Source: DATLXH01 sp035576005 (lineage in GTDB: Bacteria; Acidobacteriota; Thermoanaerobaculia; Gp7-AA8). Taken from it: 64,000 nucleotides of DNA. The stretch lies in the NCBI GenBank assembly GCA_035576005.1, contig DATLXH010000191.1:1-64000 (forward strand), written 5' to 3'. Below the pieces are notes generated by a model. The model did not search any database. It saw nothing but the letters and a program-made list of their open reading frames with translations, and was not told the DNA's origin. Made by a program: the position numbers and the translations under genes. Numbering within the stretch: position 1 is the stretch's first letter; every line of letters begins with the position of its first letter. Shown here one piece after another: positions 6,782 to 16,043 of the stretch.

Positions 6782-9649
6782 ATGAAGAAAGTGATTCAAG
6801 CACTCGCACTGCTGCAGATGATGCTCGCGCCTCTTACGGCAGCCGAGCCTGCGCGATGCGGAAGTTGTGCGGGTATTGTTGCAAACCTCGATGAAACTCC
6901 CTCGGCGACGCTGCCGGTACTCGTCCGCGCCGATCGTCCTGCACTACCAGCCCTGACGCAATACCTGTCGCGCCTGTCGCCCGAGCAGCGAGCGAGCGCT
7001 ACGGTAGTGATCAATGTGACCCTGCCGTCAGGCGGCGATCCCCTCTTGCAGATCGAGGAGGAGGCAAGACAGATCGTGGCGTGGGCTGCGGGAGCAGGAC
7101 CCTTCGACGCGATGGGCGTTCGCGTTGAAGGTGGGAGCCCCGCATTGCAGGCCTTCGCAATCAAGCGACTCTCAGTCCTGACGCAGGGGTTGCGACTCGC
7201 ATCTCGAATTGTTGCAGGCCCCTACTCGAGCGAGCAGCTATCGCTTCTTTATGAAAGCGGAGCGAACTCATACTTTGACGAGCTGCTCGTGGAAGACGGA
7301 TCGTTCGACGAAGTAGCGAAGTGGATCACAGAGAAAGACCCATTACGGAAACTCTCACTCGTCACCTCTCCCACCGGGTCCAACATTTACTACGACGCAG
7401 CCCTTGGATTCAGGCGCGGTGCGTGGCGCGTCTTTCTTTCCGCCCCACTCTCTTCCGAAGCGTCACTCGTAGCACTGAACCGTGAGTTCGCCGGCGACAT
7501 CACCTTCGATCCTGGCGCCGGCATCGAGTTGCTCGATCGGACCGGCACGAAGCGACGTGAGGAGGTTCTCTCATTCGTGAGGGGCTCGGACCTGCGTCGC
7601 ATCGTGATTCCACCGGGAGATCCCGCGGCCTCCAACATAGTCACACTGCCCGGTGAGCAGTACAAAAATGTGCGGAGGGTTACCGGGTCGACTGCCGCGA
7701 CGGTGGCGGACACCGGGCGAAAGGGAGGCAGATTTCTGATTGGGTTTCCACCCTCAGCCGACCCGTTCCTGCTCACGATCGACCGCGACGAGCGCATCGA
7801 TCAGACGACCACGAAAGATTCGCTGGAGGTCGTGACCAGCGCCGGTATCTCCGTCGAGGAGATCATCAGGAATCATCAATCCTACCGCGCATTCCAGGAC
7901 TCGATTCAGCCGCATTACGTCGCCATGAACCGAACGAAGCTCCGATTCGGAGTCGGTGACGGTGGCGAAGCGGTCGAAGCAACGATTGCCGGTGATTACT
8001 TTGCGTCTCCATCGGGCCCGGCTGATTGGGTCTGGCAGGACTTCTTCATCAACGGAGTCCGCTGGAAGTACGGACGGATTCCGGAGTTGCCTCTGATCCA
8101 GCCGGAAAAGGTCACGCAACTTCCTCTCGATCTCCAGCTCACGAACGACTATCGCTACGTACTCGCAGGAGACTCGGCGGTACGAGGCTTCGAATGCTAC
8201 GAAGTTCGGTTCGAGCCGCCGGCGGTGGCACCGGAGGGATTGCCGCTCTACCGAGGAACGATCTGGATCGAGAAGAAGAGCTGGGCCCGCATCCGGGTGA
8301 ATATGGTTCAGCTCAATCTGTCTGGCGAGATCCTGTCGAACGAGGAGAGAATCGACTTTTCGCCGTTTGAGACGGCTGGATGGCGCCCTCTTGCTCCTTC
8401 AGATGTCGCAGGTCGCAATCCGCAGTCCGTGCTATGGCTTCCATCTTCCGTGTCGGCCCAGCAGGTGCTGTCGACTGCGGGGCGATCCACTGTAGTGCTC
8501 AGGTCAACCGAGCTCTCTGAGTTCAACATCAATCCTGCCAACTGGGAGGAGCGACGCCTTACGGCCAACCGCTCGAGCGCCCGGATGGTGAGGGAGACGG
8601 ATCGCGGATTGCGCTATCTGGAGAGAACTCCCGAGGGCGAACGAATCGTCCAGGAAAACTTCGATACGTCTCGCGTCTTTCTCCTCAGCGGCTTCCATCA
8701 CGACAGCGGACTCGAGTTTCCAGTGGTTCCGCTCGGTGGACTGGACTACTTCAACTTCAATCTTTTCAACAAAGGAATTCAGGCGAACCTGTTCTTCGCA
8801 GGAGTGATCGTCAACGCCACCGCCAGCAAGCCCGGGGTGTGGGGAACACGAGCGACGGTGTCAGGCGATTTTTCGGGGCTGGCGATCCCGTTTGCAAATT
8901 CCATGTATCGCGAGGGACGAGAGATAGAGGGTGAGACGATCAAGGCCCTCCCGCTCCGGACGACCGTCAGGGTCGGACTTCCGCTGTTCGACTTCGCGAA
9001 GATTGATCTGGCGCTCGATGTCTCTCATCTCAGCTACCAGCGTGCGATGGAAACGGCGCCCTCCTTTGTCGTCCCGCAGGACACGTTCATTCTGGCGCCG
9101 TCACTCGAAGGACGGTACGACCGTTGGGGTTACTCTCTTCAAAGCTTCTTCAAGCACGGGATCCGGACGCGCTGGGCGCCGTGGGGAATTGAAAGCGAAT
9201 ACGATCCGAGTCAGAAGCGCTACTCGCAATTCGGAGCGTCGCTGGGAAAAAGTTTCTACCTTCCCCGGTTTCAGCGGCTCGGCCTGGAGATGAACTACCT
9301 GTCAGGCAGCAACCTCGACCGGCTCTCAAAATACGAGCTCGGTTTCTTCGGCGCGCAGCGCATCCGCGGGGTTCAATCCGGTTCGGTGCGCGCAGAGCGG
9401 GCGCTCCTGGGACACATCTCATATGGCTTCGTCTTCTCCCAGCAGTTCCGGCTCGAGCTCTTCTACGACCACGGCCTCATCACCGACAGATCGTCCGGCT
9501 ACCAGAGCGAACCGTTCCAGGGAGTCGGTCTGGGCGGGCAGACAATCGGTCCATGGGGAACGCTTCTACGGACGGATTTCGGTAAGACGATCGGAAGAAA
9601 CGCGCAGGATGGGTTCGTCGCAAATCTCGTACTCCTGAAGCTTTTCTAA
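6782..9649 (+). CDS. large secreted protein with outer-membrane beta-barrel-like C-terminus
   Basis: A 955-residue protein I do not recognise by family. A clear signal peptide (MKKVIQALALLQMMLAPLTAA) precedes the mature chain. The N-terminal ~350 residues look like a globular alpha/beta region. The middle (about 400-620) resembles outer-membrane lipoprotein-sorting proteins of the LolA/MucB type. The last ~300 residues alternate hydrophobic and polar positions with many aromatics and end in ...VLLKLF, as beta-barrels do. I infer an outer-membrane location. The frame opens 32 codons earlier, but the signal peptide fixes the start at ATG 6782. It stands alone, divergent from the lipid kinase. 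Confidence 0.7.
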   Translation: MKKVIQALALLQMMLAPLTAAEPARCGSCAGIVANLDETPSATLPVLVRADRPALPALTQYLSRLSPEQRASATVVINVTLPSGGDPLLQIEEEARQIVAWAAGAGPFDAMGVRVEGGSPALQAFAIKRLSVLTQGLRLASRIVAGPYSSEQLSLLYESGANSYFDELLVEDGSFDEVAKWITEKDPLRKLSLVTSPTGSNIYYDAALGFRRGAWRVFLSAPLSSEASLVALNREFAGDITFDPGAGIELLDRTGTKRREEVLSFVRGSDLRRIVIPPGDPAASNIVTLPGEQYKNVRRVTGSTAATVADTGRKGGRFLIGFPPSADPFLLTIDRDERIDQTTTKDSLEVVTSAGISVEEIIRNHQSYRAFQDSIQPHYVAMNRTKLRFGVGDGGEAVEATIAGDYFASPSGPADWVWQDFFINGVRWKYGRIPELPLIQPEKVTQLPLDLQLTNDYRYVLAGDSAVRGFECYEVRFEPPAVAPEGLPLYRGTIWIEKKSWARIRVNMVQLNLSGEILSNEERIDFSPFETAGWRPLAPSDVAGRNPQSVLWLPSSVSAQQVLSTAGRSTVVLRSTELSEFNINPANWEERRLTANRSSARMVRETDRGLRYLERTPEGERIVQENFDTSRVFLLSGFHHDSGLEFPVVPLGGLDYFNFNLFNKGIQANLFFAGVIVNATASKPGVWGTRATVSGDFSGLAIPFANSMYREGREIEGETIKALPLRTTVRVGLPLFDFAKIDLALDVSHLSYQRAMETAPSFVVPQDTFILAPSLEGRYDRWGYSLQSFFKHGIRTRWAPWGIESEYDPSQKRYSQFGASLGKSFYLPRFQRLGLEMNYLSGSNLDRLSKYELGFFGAQRIRGVQSGSVRAERALLGHISYGFVFSQQFRLELFYDHGLITDRSSGYQSEPFQGVGLGGQTIGPWGTLLRTDFGKTIGRNAQDGFVANLVLLKLF

Positions 9650-9773
9650 CCCGCGACTACACCTGCGACCCGGATTCGACACCGTCCTGCTGACTCGCTG
9701 TGCTTCGTGGTGCGCGAAGTGTTCGGTTGAAGGGCGTCAGGCCCCGCCCAGGTCCCTGGCTCGACGCATCGAA

Positions 9774-10013
9774 TGACACCGGTTCACTGTCTGACGCCGC
9801 GAAGCGGCGTAATCCCTCTCCCCGGCGGGGAGAGGGAAGCGAGCGGAGCGAAGCAGGGAGAGGGGCGTGAAAGTCTCGCCAGTCCTTCGAAAAGGGCGAG
9901 GTGTTCGTATCTCTCGCGGCCCCTCTCACGGTCGCTGACGCGACCACCCTCTCCCCGCCGGGGAGAGGGATTCGCCCCCCTTCGGGGCGCGAGTCCCTCC
10001 GGGTGTCATCACC
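9774..10013. mobile_element. MITE-like palindromic element, copy 3
   Basis: A near-complete copy in the opposite orientation to copy 1. The left edge reads ATGACACCGG and the right edge CCGGGTGTCATCACC, so the terminal inverted repeat is intact. Similarity to the copy at 38386 continues about 35 bases outside the left end (GGCCCCGCCCAG..., from 9738) and about 30 bases outside the right end, so the true element may approach 300 bases. It fills most of the 532-base gap 9650-10181, in which no gene is visible. Confidence 0.78.
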
Positions 10014-10181
10014 TTTTCAACAGCTTTCCCGCTGTTAAACTGCATACAGGATGACGGCCTCGTGATCAACCGCCTACCCGGGAGCGGCGCCATGTGGGTG
10101 AACCCTTCCAGTGAAGCCCTCGCTCGCGTCGCCGATCCCGGCGCCATCTGGTACCGATTCAACGTTACACGCCACTAGTTG

Positions 10182-10826
10182 CTACCAGTGGATCAGTCCG
10201 TGACCGACTGCGTACTTGAAAAGCGCGCGATTGTCAGTCAAGTCCATCTTGGCCAGGAGTCTCGACCGATGAGTCGAAACGGTCTTGTGACTGACATTCA
10301 GTTCCAGCGCGATCTCCTTCATACGTTTGCCGGCGAGAATCATCTCGAAGACCTCAACTTCCCGGTTCGAGAGTCGCTGGTGAGGAGCGAGAGCGTCGGG
10401 CTTGAGGCCCGGTGCCGCGGAAACTCTGGCAGTAACAGGTCTTGCCAAGGTTGCGATCATCGCCCGTCCATTCACGCAGGAGGTCGAGATCGACGCATGC
10501 AATGGAATCAGAGCCTCATCCCACGCGCGCGCCACGAAGTTGTAGTCACTGGGAGCGTTTTCGAAATGCGAACGCTTGCGGCCGAACTCGAGGAGGCGTG
10601 TGGCGTCGACGGGGGCCACGATCGCCGAGATGTGCTGATGCGCGAGCTCCTGCGGACTCGAGTAATGCAACATCGTCGCATACGCGCGATTTACGTAAGT
10701 AATCTCTTCGCCAGTCTCTATGAGGAACCCATCACTTACGTCGTCGACGACGGTTTTGAGCCACGAAAAATTTGAGGCGTCGTGCTCGAGCATTGCGACC
10801 TGTCGATCTGGTGACGTGACGAGCAT
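10182..10826 (-). CDS. PAS-domain LuxR-type transcriptional regulator
   Basis: A 214-residue regulator. A PAS-like sensor fold spans about residues 22-125 (VSDGFLIETGEEITYVNRAY). A GerE/LuxR helix-turn-helix covers residues 150-214, starting LSNREVEVFEMILAGKRMKE with recognition segment NVSHKTVSTHRSRL. There is no phospho-receiver domain, so control is probably by a signal bound to the PAS domain. Start is the ATG giving MLVTSPDRQ. The target genes are not evident; the gene stands alone between a MITE copy and a terminator. Confidence 0.82.
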   Translation of the reverse strand: MLVTSPDRQVAMLEHDASNFSWLKTVVDDVSDGFLIETGEEITYVNRAYATMLHYSSPQELAHQHISAIVAPVDATRLLEFGRKRSHFENAPSDYNFVARAWDEALIPLHASISTSCVNGRAMIATLARPVTARVSAAPGLKPDALAPHQRLSNREVEVFEMILAGKRMKEIALELNVSHKTVSTHRSRLLAKMDLTDNRALFKYAVGHGLIHW

Positions 10827-11057
10827 GAAGCCTCCGGAGCCCTGGAAAATGGTCGTGCAGTAACCGTCAAGATGACCTCTGGATCGGTCAAATCACCATG
10901 ACTGCAAGAAGCGGGCGAGTTTTGAGCTCTCGTTCCACAGGGTTTCCCCGTCATTCCCGTCACTTCCAAGCTCCCCAGGCCCGGGGGAGGAAACCACGGC
11001 TAGAGAGTGCTTTGGCTGGGATCCGTGTGGCAGATCGCATCCAGGAGCGCATCGAAC

Positions 11058-11092
11058 AAAAAAAGCCCGGCAGCGAGCCGGGCTTTTTAATT
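11058..11092. terminator. bidirectional Rho-independent terminator
   Basis: A hairpin AAAAAGCCCGGC-AGCGA-GCCGGGCTTTTT followed by further T-rich sequence, with an A-run on the other side, so it can work on both strands. It lies 18 bases beyond the end of the Ig-repeat gene (which is on the minus strand) and most likely terminates it. The rest of the 284-base gap 10827-11110 shows no gene. Confidence 0.85.
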
Positions 11093-11110
11093 TTGCTCGA
11101 TAAGAGGAAC

Positions 11111-12700
11111 TCAGTTCGGGTTGTCGACGAAAAAGTCGGTGGAACCAATGATGGTCGCTCGATTCTGACTGTCGAGCACACGCACACTCAGACGATGGCG
11201 GGCATCGCTGATCCGTGTCGTGTCAAAGCTGAATCTCCATCCTGAGTTGAGGCTGTTTGCGATGTTCGGGAAGGCCATCTGTACATCGGGGCGGCCCAAC
11301 CCGTACTGCGCGACTCCCTGGAGTTCGCCATCAACATAGATCTCCACGCTCCGCACGCCGCTCGCGTTCTCATCGAGTGCCCAGCCGCTGAACGTAACGG
11401 TGCCCTTCACGTAATCAAAAAACCGCGGCGAGTCGATGAAGCCGATGGACGCGAAATCAGCATTGTCCTCAGCACACTGAAACGAGACAGGAATGCCTGA
11501 GGTGTTCGGGATATCGGCAAACGTCTGCTCCTGGTCGCCGACCCGAAGTTTCATGACGTGGTTGCCCGGACGCACACCCTGGCGCATGAGCGCTCCGACG
11601 TTCAGCATGAACAGAAAGCCCGACCGTGGCGAATCAGAGAACGTCGGATAGAACCTCTGAACATCAAACCTCGGTACGCCGTAGCAATTCACGTAAACAC
11701 CGGCAGTCGCATTGAACTCGCAGTCATCGCTCGAGAGCCATCGCGACCCGTCGATCAACAGCTCTACATACGAAACACGACCGAGGTCCTCCCTGGTGCC
11801 CAGATCAAGAGCCCAGCCCCTGACCGGCGTCAGGCGGCCACCCCGGGTGGTTCCTGCAAGCGGCGGCGCCGTCGGCGAGCAACTGGTACCGAAGAGCACG
11901 GCATCCCGTCGCGGCTCGTCGAGGAAACCGAATGGACGAAGATTGTTCGTGCTGTTGAAGACCTGAATCGTTCTCGACCCCAGCACGCGCGACAGGCCAG
12001 TACGGTCGGTGACGCGGACTGTCAGGGTATGGATGCCTTCCAGAACGCGAGTCGTGTCGATGTTCGCGACGAAGCCACTTGTGAGTGCGGCGGGAAAATC
12101 GGGAAATGCGTTCGACACGTCAGGGCGGTTGCCACCATAGACAGCCGACTGCACGTTCAGGTCGTCGATCGCAACATCGACGCGATCCACGCCGTCCACA
12201 TCGAGAGCCCACCCGGTGACCGGGAATGCGCCATTGGCGTCGGTGGTCCCAGTTCCGCCCGGCAGATCGATATTGCCGAGAGGAAGCTGATTGATCGCGT
12301 TGTTGATGATGATCGTTCGAGTCCCGATATCGAAGGTCCGGTTGTCAGCGGTTAAGACCCTGACAAAGATGGTGTGGGGACCATTGGCGAACCTGCTGGC
12401 GAGGAACGATGTGAAGAATCCCGCAGGCCGGAAGGCATCGCCTTTGTAATCGGGATAGACCTCAATGAGATCGATTCGAGGGATGGTCAGATTGATCGGA
12501 TACTGCAGCTGACCATCAACGTATAGATCGAGTCTCGAGATCTGCTCTCTGGCTAAAGCGAAGCCTGAGATCGTGACTGCTCCCGAGACGGTCGTACCGC
12601 TCCCGGGGGAATCGATGTCGCCGACTCCCTGAGCTTCGAGCGAAAGGGAAGACAACAACAGAAAGGAAACTACTGCGCCGCGGGCAACCCATCTCCACAT
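11111..12700 (-). CDS. secreted protein with four Ig-like repeats
   Basis: A 529-residue exported protein with an N-terminal signal peptide (WRWVARGAVVSFLLLSSLSL, cleaved after ...EAQG). It has four ~110-residue repeats of the Ig-like type found in bacterial surface proteins. Each carries a core such as GWALDENASGVRSVEIYVDG followed by a P-(N/D)-V-x2-x-(F/Y)-P motif, and closes with H-x-L-x-V-R-V-x-D. No catalytic domain is visible, so an adhesive or extracellular binding role is inferred. I start at ATG 12700, which has GGAGG six bases upstream; the in-frame TTG two codons earlier is less likely. Confidence 0.72.
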   Translation of the reverse strand: MWRWVARGAVVSFLLLSSLSLEAQGVGDIDSPGSGTTVSGAVTISGFALAREQISRLDLYVDGQLQYPINLTIPRIDLIEVYPDYKGDAFRPAGFFTSFLASRFANGPHTIFVRVLTADNRTFDIGTRTIIINNAINQLPLGNIDLPGGTGTTDANGAFPVTGWALDVDGVDRVDVAIDDLNVQSAVYGGNRPDVSNAFPDFPAALTSGFVANIDTTRVLEGIHTLTVRVTDRTGLSRVLGSRTIQVFNSTNNLRPFGFLDEPRRDAVLFGTSCSPTAPPLAGTTRGGRLTPVRGWALDLGTREDLGRVSYVELLIDGSRWLSSDDCEFNATAGVYVNCYGVPRFDVQRFYPTFSDSPRSGFLFMLNVGALMRQGVRPGNHVMKLRVGDQEQTFADIPNTSGIPVSFQCAEDNADFASIGFIDSPRFFDYVKGTVTFSGWALDENASGVRSVEIYVDGELQGVAQYGLGRPDVQMAFPNIANSLNSGWRFSFDTTRISDARHRLSVRVLDSQNRATIIGSTDFFVDNPN

Positions 12701-12845
12701 ACCCAACCTCCAACCCCTTTATGACCATGGTCCACGGAAACTTGTAGCGGAAAAAAGCGGCCACGAGGCCGGCTTTTACCGCGAAAGACACATCCGGACG
12801 CCCGTCCGGAAGAGTACGTTTTGATGGAAGTTTATACTAAGGCCC

Positions 12846-13805
12846 GTGAAATCAACAAATACGACCCTTCCCGTCACTCTCGCCGATGTACGTGCCGCTG
12901 CCGATCGGATCTCCCCCTACGTCATCCGGACCCCGCTCATGTCGAGCCGAACGCTCTCGGAGCGTCTCGGCTGCGAGATCCGTCTCAAATGCGAGAATCT
13001 GCAGCGAGCGGGATCGTTCAAGATCCGCGGGGCGACAAACGCTCTGCTTCAACTCTCGCCTCAGCAGAGAGCCGGCGGCGTAGTCGCGTTCTCCTCCGGC
13101 AATCACGCTCAGGGGGTCGCGCTGGCTGCGAAACTCCTTGGGATCCGCGCGACGATCGTCATGCCCGAGGGTGCCGTGATGTCGAAGGTCGAGGCGACGA
13201 GAGGATACGGCGCTGAGGTCGTTCAGGCGGGAGTCACCGCCGCGTCCCGCGACGACGTCGCAAGAGAGATCGCGACCAGAACCGGGGCGACGGTGATCCC
13301 GCCATTCAATGATGTACGCGTCATTTCCGGGGCCGGTACCGTCGGCGCGGAGATCGCTGACGAGTGGCCGGAGGTTGAGACCATCATCGTCCCGGTAGGC
13401 GGCGGGGGGCTGTTATCGGGGACTGCAATAGCCGCGACCAGCCTGCTCGACAATGTCGAAGTCATCGGAGTCGAGCCGCGTGCGGGGAATGACGGGGAAC
13501 AGTCGTTCAGGAAAGGATCGATCGTACGAATCGATCCACCGAACACGATTGCTGACGGCGCGCGAACTCTCGCGCTGGGAGAGATTACATTCGAGATCAT
13601 CAAAGCGACAGTGAAAGACATCGTCAGTGTCGAAGACGCCTCCCTGCTCGAGGCGCTCTGGTACACGATCTACCGAACCAAGCTTCTCATCGAGCCGACT
13701 GCATGTCTCGGGATCGCGGCTCTTCTCAACGGCACGATCCGATGTAAGGGCCCGACCGCCCTGGTCCTCTCCGGCGGCAATCTCGACCTCAAAGTCCTCA
13801 TGTAG
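12846..13805 (+). CDS. threonine dehydratase, short form without ACT domain
   Basis: A 319-residue PLP-dependent fold-type II enzyme. The Schiff-base lysine lies in SFKIRGATNAL (residues 57-67), the SSGNHAQG phosphate/substrate loop near 81 and the glycine-rich PLP phosphate loop GGGGLLSG near 182. These are signatures of threonine/serine dehydratase, which deaminates L-Thr to 2-oxobutanoate. The C-terminal regulatory ACT domains of biosynthetic IlvA are absent, so it is the catabolic TdcB-like or serine racemase-like form; sequence alone does not decide between them. The start is GTG. A TATACT box ends eight bases before it (12833-12838), so the mRNA may be nearly leaderless. Confidence 0.85.
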   Translation: MKSTNTTLPVTLADVRAAADRISPYVIRTPLMSSRTLSERLGCEIRLKCENLQRAGSFKIRGATNALLQLSPQQRAGGVVAFSSGNHAQGVALAAKLLGIRATIVMPEGAVMSKVEATRGYGAEVVQAGVTAASRDDVAREIATRTGATVIPPFNDVRVISGAGTVGAEIADEWPEVETIIVPVGGGGLLSGTAIAATSLLDNVEVIGVEPRAGNDGEQSFRKGSIVRIDPPNTIADGARTLALGEITFEIIKATVKDIVSVEDASLLEALWYTIYRTKLLIEPTACLGIAALLNGTIRCKGPTALVLSGGNLDLKVLM

Positions 13806-13970
13806 GACAGACACTCTTGTCTGTCGGGGGGGATCGCACCGGAATCGTCCCGGAAAATCACCGTTTTGGATCGCCGACAGACAGGAGTGTCTGTCCTACA
13901 CTGGCCCCATGAAACGTTCCGGAAAATCACCGCCCTGCATATGCCGACAGACAAGAGTGTCTGTCCTACA
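13803..13970. repeat. three GACAGACA palindromic repeats
   Basis: Units at 13803-13828 (forward), 13873-13900 and 13943-13970 (both reverse), same family as at 158-247. The flanks of the last two are themselves duplicated (GGAAAATCACCG occurs twice), which suggests local amplification. The array fills the gap between the threonine dehydratase and rarA. Confidence 0.75.
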
Positions 13971-13991
13971 ATCCGTCGTGCAGGGAGCCCT

Positions 13992-15386
13992 ATGAACGAG
14001 ACTGGAAATCTGTTCGACACAGCTCCCCGCGGAAAGAAAGCGACGGGTGACGTTCCGCTCCCCGAACTGATGCGCCCCGATTCGCTGGAAGGACTGATCG
14101 GCCTCGGCGATCTTCTCGGCGAGGGGAAGTTCCTCCGCACCGCGATCGAGAACGACCGGCTCCCTTCGATGATCTTCTGGGGTCCGCCCGGATCAGGGAA
14201 GACCACTGTGGCGCGAATCATCGCGAAGACCACGCGCTCACGTTTCCTCGCGCTCTCTGCGACCTCAGCTGGCATCAAGGACATCAAAGCGGAAATGGAG
14301 GAAGCGCGGAAGATCAGGAATCACAACAGCCAGAAGACGATCCTGTTCATCGACGAGATTCATCGCTTCAATCGTGCCCAGCAGGACGCGTTCCTCCCCT
14401 ACGCCGAGTCGGGCGATATCATCCTGATCGGCGCCACCACCGAGAATCCCTCCTTCGAGATCAACTCAGCACTTTTGTCCCGCAGCAAGGTCGTCGTTTT
14501 CCCTACGCTCGATCGAAACGACGTTCGATCCATTCTAGGCAGGGCAATCCTGCATCCTGAAGTCCAGCGTCACAGGATCGAGCTGACCGACGAAGCACTG
14601 GATGTGATCGCGGCGACGTCGGGCGGAGACGCGCGACAAGCTCTCAACACTCTCGAGCTCATTGTCCAGACCGCAGTCCCAGGCGGCGAAGCAATCGACG
14701 TTGCTTCACTCGAGCAGATTCTGCAGAAGCGCTCCCTCCTCTATGACAAGTCGGGAGAACAGCACTACAACATCATCTCCGCGCTCCACAAATCGATTCG
14801 CAACGGCGATGCGGATGCGGCACTCTACTGGCTAGCGCGAATGGTCGAGGGAGGAGAGGACGCTCTCTACATCGCTCGCAGGCTTGTGCGCGCTTCGGCA
14901 GAGGACATTGGCCTGGCAGATCCGGAAGCTCTCCGCCTCGCGGTTGCCGCAAAGGACGCCGTTCACTTCATCGGAATGCCCGAGGGAGGCGTCGTCCTCG
15001 CGGAGCTCGTCATTTATCTGGCGCAAGCCCCAAAATCGAATTCCGCCTATGCCGCATTCGAAGATGCCCTCCGCGAAGTCCGGCGCGGCGACAACCCTCC
15101 GGTCCCTCTACAGGTCCGGAACGCACCGACCGGGTTGATGAAGGACCTCGGATTCGGGTCTAACTACCAGTACGCGCACAATTACGAAGAGCAGACAACT
15201 CCGATGGAGTGCTTGCCCGACTCGTTGGCGGGCCGAAGGTTTTACGAGCCGAAACAGTATGGGCAGGAAAGCGAGATCGCGGAGAGGCTGAGGCGCATGC
15301 GCGAGACACGCGAAACAATGCGGGCTGCGCGCAAAACGCCGGGCGTCACGGAAACGGACCGCCTACACCCTCGAAAGGGGAAGTAG
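13992..15386 (+). CDS. rarA: replication-associated recombination protein A (RarA/MgsA)
   Basis: A 464-residue AAA+ ATPase of the RarA/WRNIP1 family, which acts at stalled replication forks and single-strand gaps. Walker A is GPPGSGKTTVARI (about residues 59-71), Walker B FIDEIHRFNRAQQDA (about 120) and sensor 1 GATTENPSFEINSALLSR (about 145). The C-terminal tetramerisation domain is complete. The ATG at 13992 has AGGGAG upstream and gives MNETGNLFDT. The frame is open 42 codons further into the repeat array, which I discount. Confidence 0.93.
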   Translation: MNETGNLFDTAPRGKKATGDVPLPELMRPDSLEGLIGLGDLLGEGKFLRTAIENDRLPSMIFWGPPGSGKTTVARIIAKTTRSRFLALSATSAGIKDIKAEMEEARKIRNHNSQKTILFIDEIHRFNRAQQDAFLPYAESGDIILIGATTENPSFEINSALLSRSKVVVFPTLDRNDVRSILGRAILHPEVQRHRIELTDEALDVIAATSGGDARQALNTLELIVQTAVPGGEAIDVASLEQILQKRSLLYDKSGEQHYNIISALHKSIRNGDADAALYWLARMVEGGEDALYIARRLVRASAEDIGLADPEALRLAVAAKDAVHFIGMPEGGVVLAELVIYLAQAPKSNSAYAAFEDALREVRRGDNPPVPLQVRNAPTGLMKDLGFGSNYQYAHNYEEQTTPMECLPDSLAGRRFYEPKQYGQESEIAERLRRMRETRETMRAARKTPGVTETDRLHPRKGK

Positions 15387-15402
15387 CGGATCAAACCTTC
15401 AG

Positions 15403-15647
15403 CACGAGCCGCGAAGCGGCGTTCCCTCTCCCCGGCGGGGAGAGGGAAGCGAGCGAAGCGAAGCAGGGAGAGGGGCGTAAAAGTCTCGCGACGCTGTCCC
15501 GGCAGGAAACTTCCGTTCCATCCAATTACTCAACCGAGAGGATTGGGCAGGCCGGAGTAACTGCCCCGCGCAGAAAGGTAAGCCTTCGTATCTTTCACGG
15601 CCCCTCTCCCGGTCATTTACGCGCGGGCCCCTTCGGGCCGCACTCAT
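15403..15647. mobile_element. MITE-like palindromic element, copy 4 (right part degraded)
   Basis: The left half, with GAAGCGGCG and the CTCTCCCCGGCGGGGAGAG hairpin, is well kept. The middle has diverged, and the last hairpin has lost its GGGGAGAGGG arm. It lies between the convergent rarA and thioesterase genes. Confidence 0.65.
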
Positions 15648-16036
15648 GCGCTCCGTCGAATCGGGACCGGCTTCCGCTGATCGTCGAGGTTCACGTAAAC
15701 CACCTGGGCCTCGGTAACGACGCTGCTCTTGGCATGGTCGGCGGCGTGAACTGCCTTAACGGTGACCCTCGTGGTAATCGACGACGTGCCGATTTTCAGA
15801 GTTTCCGTCCAGAAGCTGACAAGGTCTCCCACCAGCACAGGACCGTGAAAAACGATCTTGTCCATCGACACGGTGACGATGATGTTGCACCCCTGCCTGC
15901 GGGCTTCGATGGCGCCCGCCTGATCGATGTAAGAGAGGATGACCCCGCCGAAAATCGTGCCGTGCGCGTTCGTGTCGCGCGGCATCATGAGCACTCGGAT
16001 GGCAGGCTCATCCCACTTCGGAAGGATCTCAACCAT
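15644..16036 (-). CDS. hotdog-fold acyl-CoA thioesterase
   Basis: A 130-residue single-hotdog protein of the YciA/BFIT type, which hydrolyses acyl-CoA thioesters. The catalytic/helix segment N-x-H-G-T-I-F-G-G is at residues 23-31 (NAHGTIFGGVILSYIDQAG). The usual FHGPVLVGDLV follows near residue 63 and TEAQVVYVNLD near the end. Chain-length preference cannot be read from sequence. It begins 7 bases after the stop of the PpiD-like gene and is probably co-transcribed with it. Confidence 0.85.
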   Translation of the reverse strand: MVEILPKWDEPAIRVLMMPRDTNAHGTIFGGVILSYIDQAGAIEARRQGCNIIVTVSMDKIVFHGPVLVGDLVSFWTETLKIGTSSITTRVTVKAVHAADHAKSSVVTEAQVVYVNLDDQRKPVPIRRSA

Positions 16037-16043
16037 CCGCGGA

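Noticed and set aside
11558..12355. 265-codon open frame opposite the Ig-repeat gene
   Set aside because: Antisense shadow; the minus-strand frame has signal peptide, ribosome-binding site and repeats.
13866..13991. N-terminal extension of RarA
   Set aside because: Encoded by the GACAGACA repeat array; the ATG at 13992 has a good ribosome-binding site and the conserved start.
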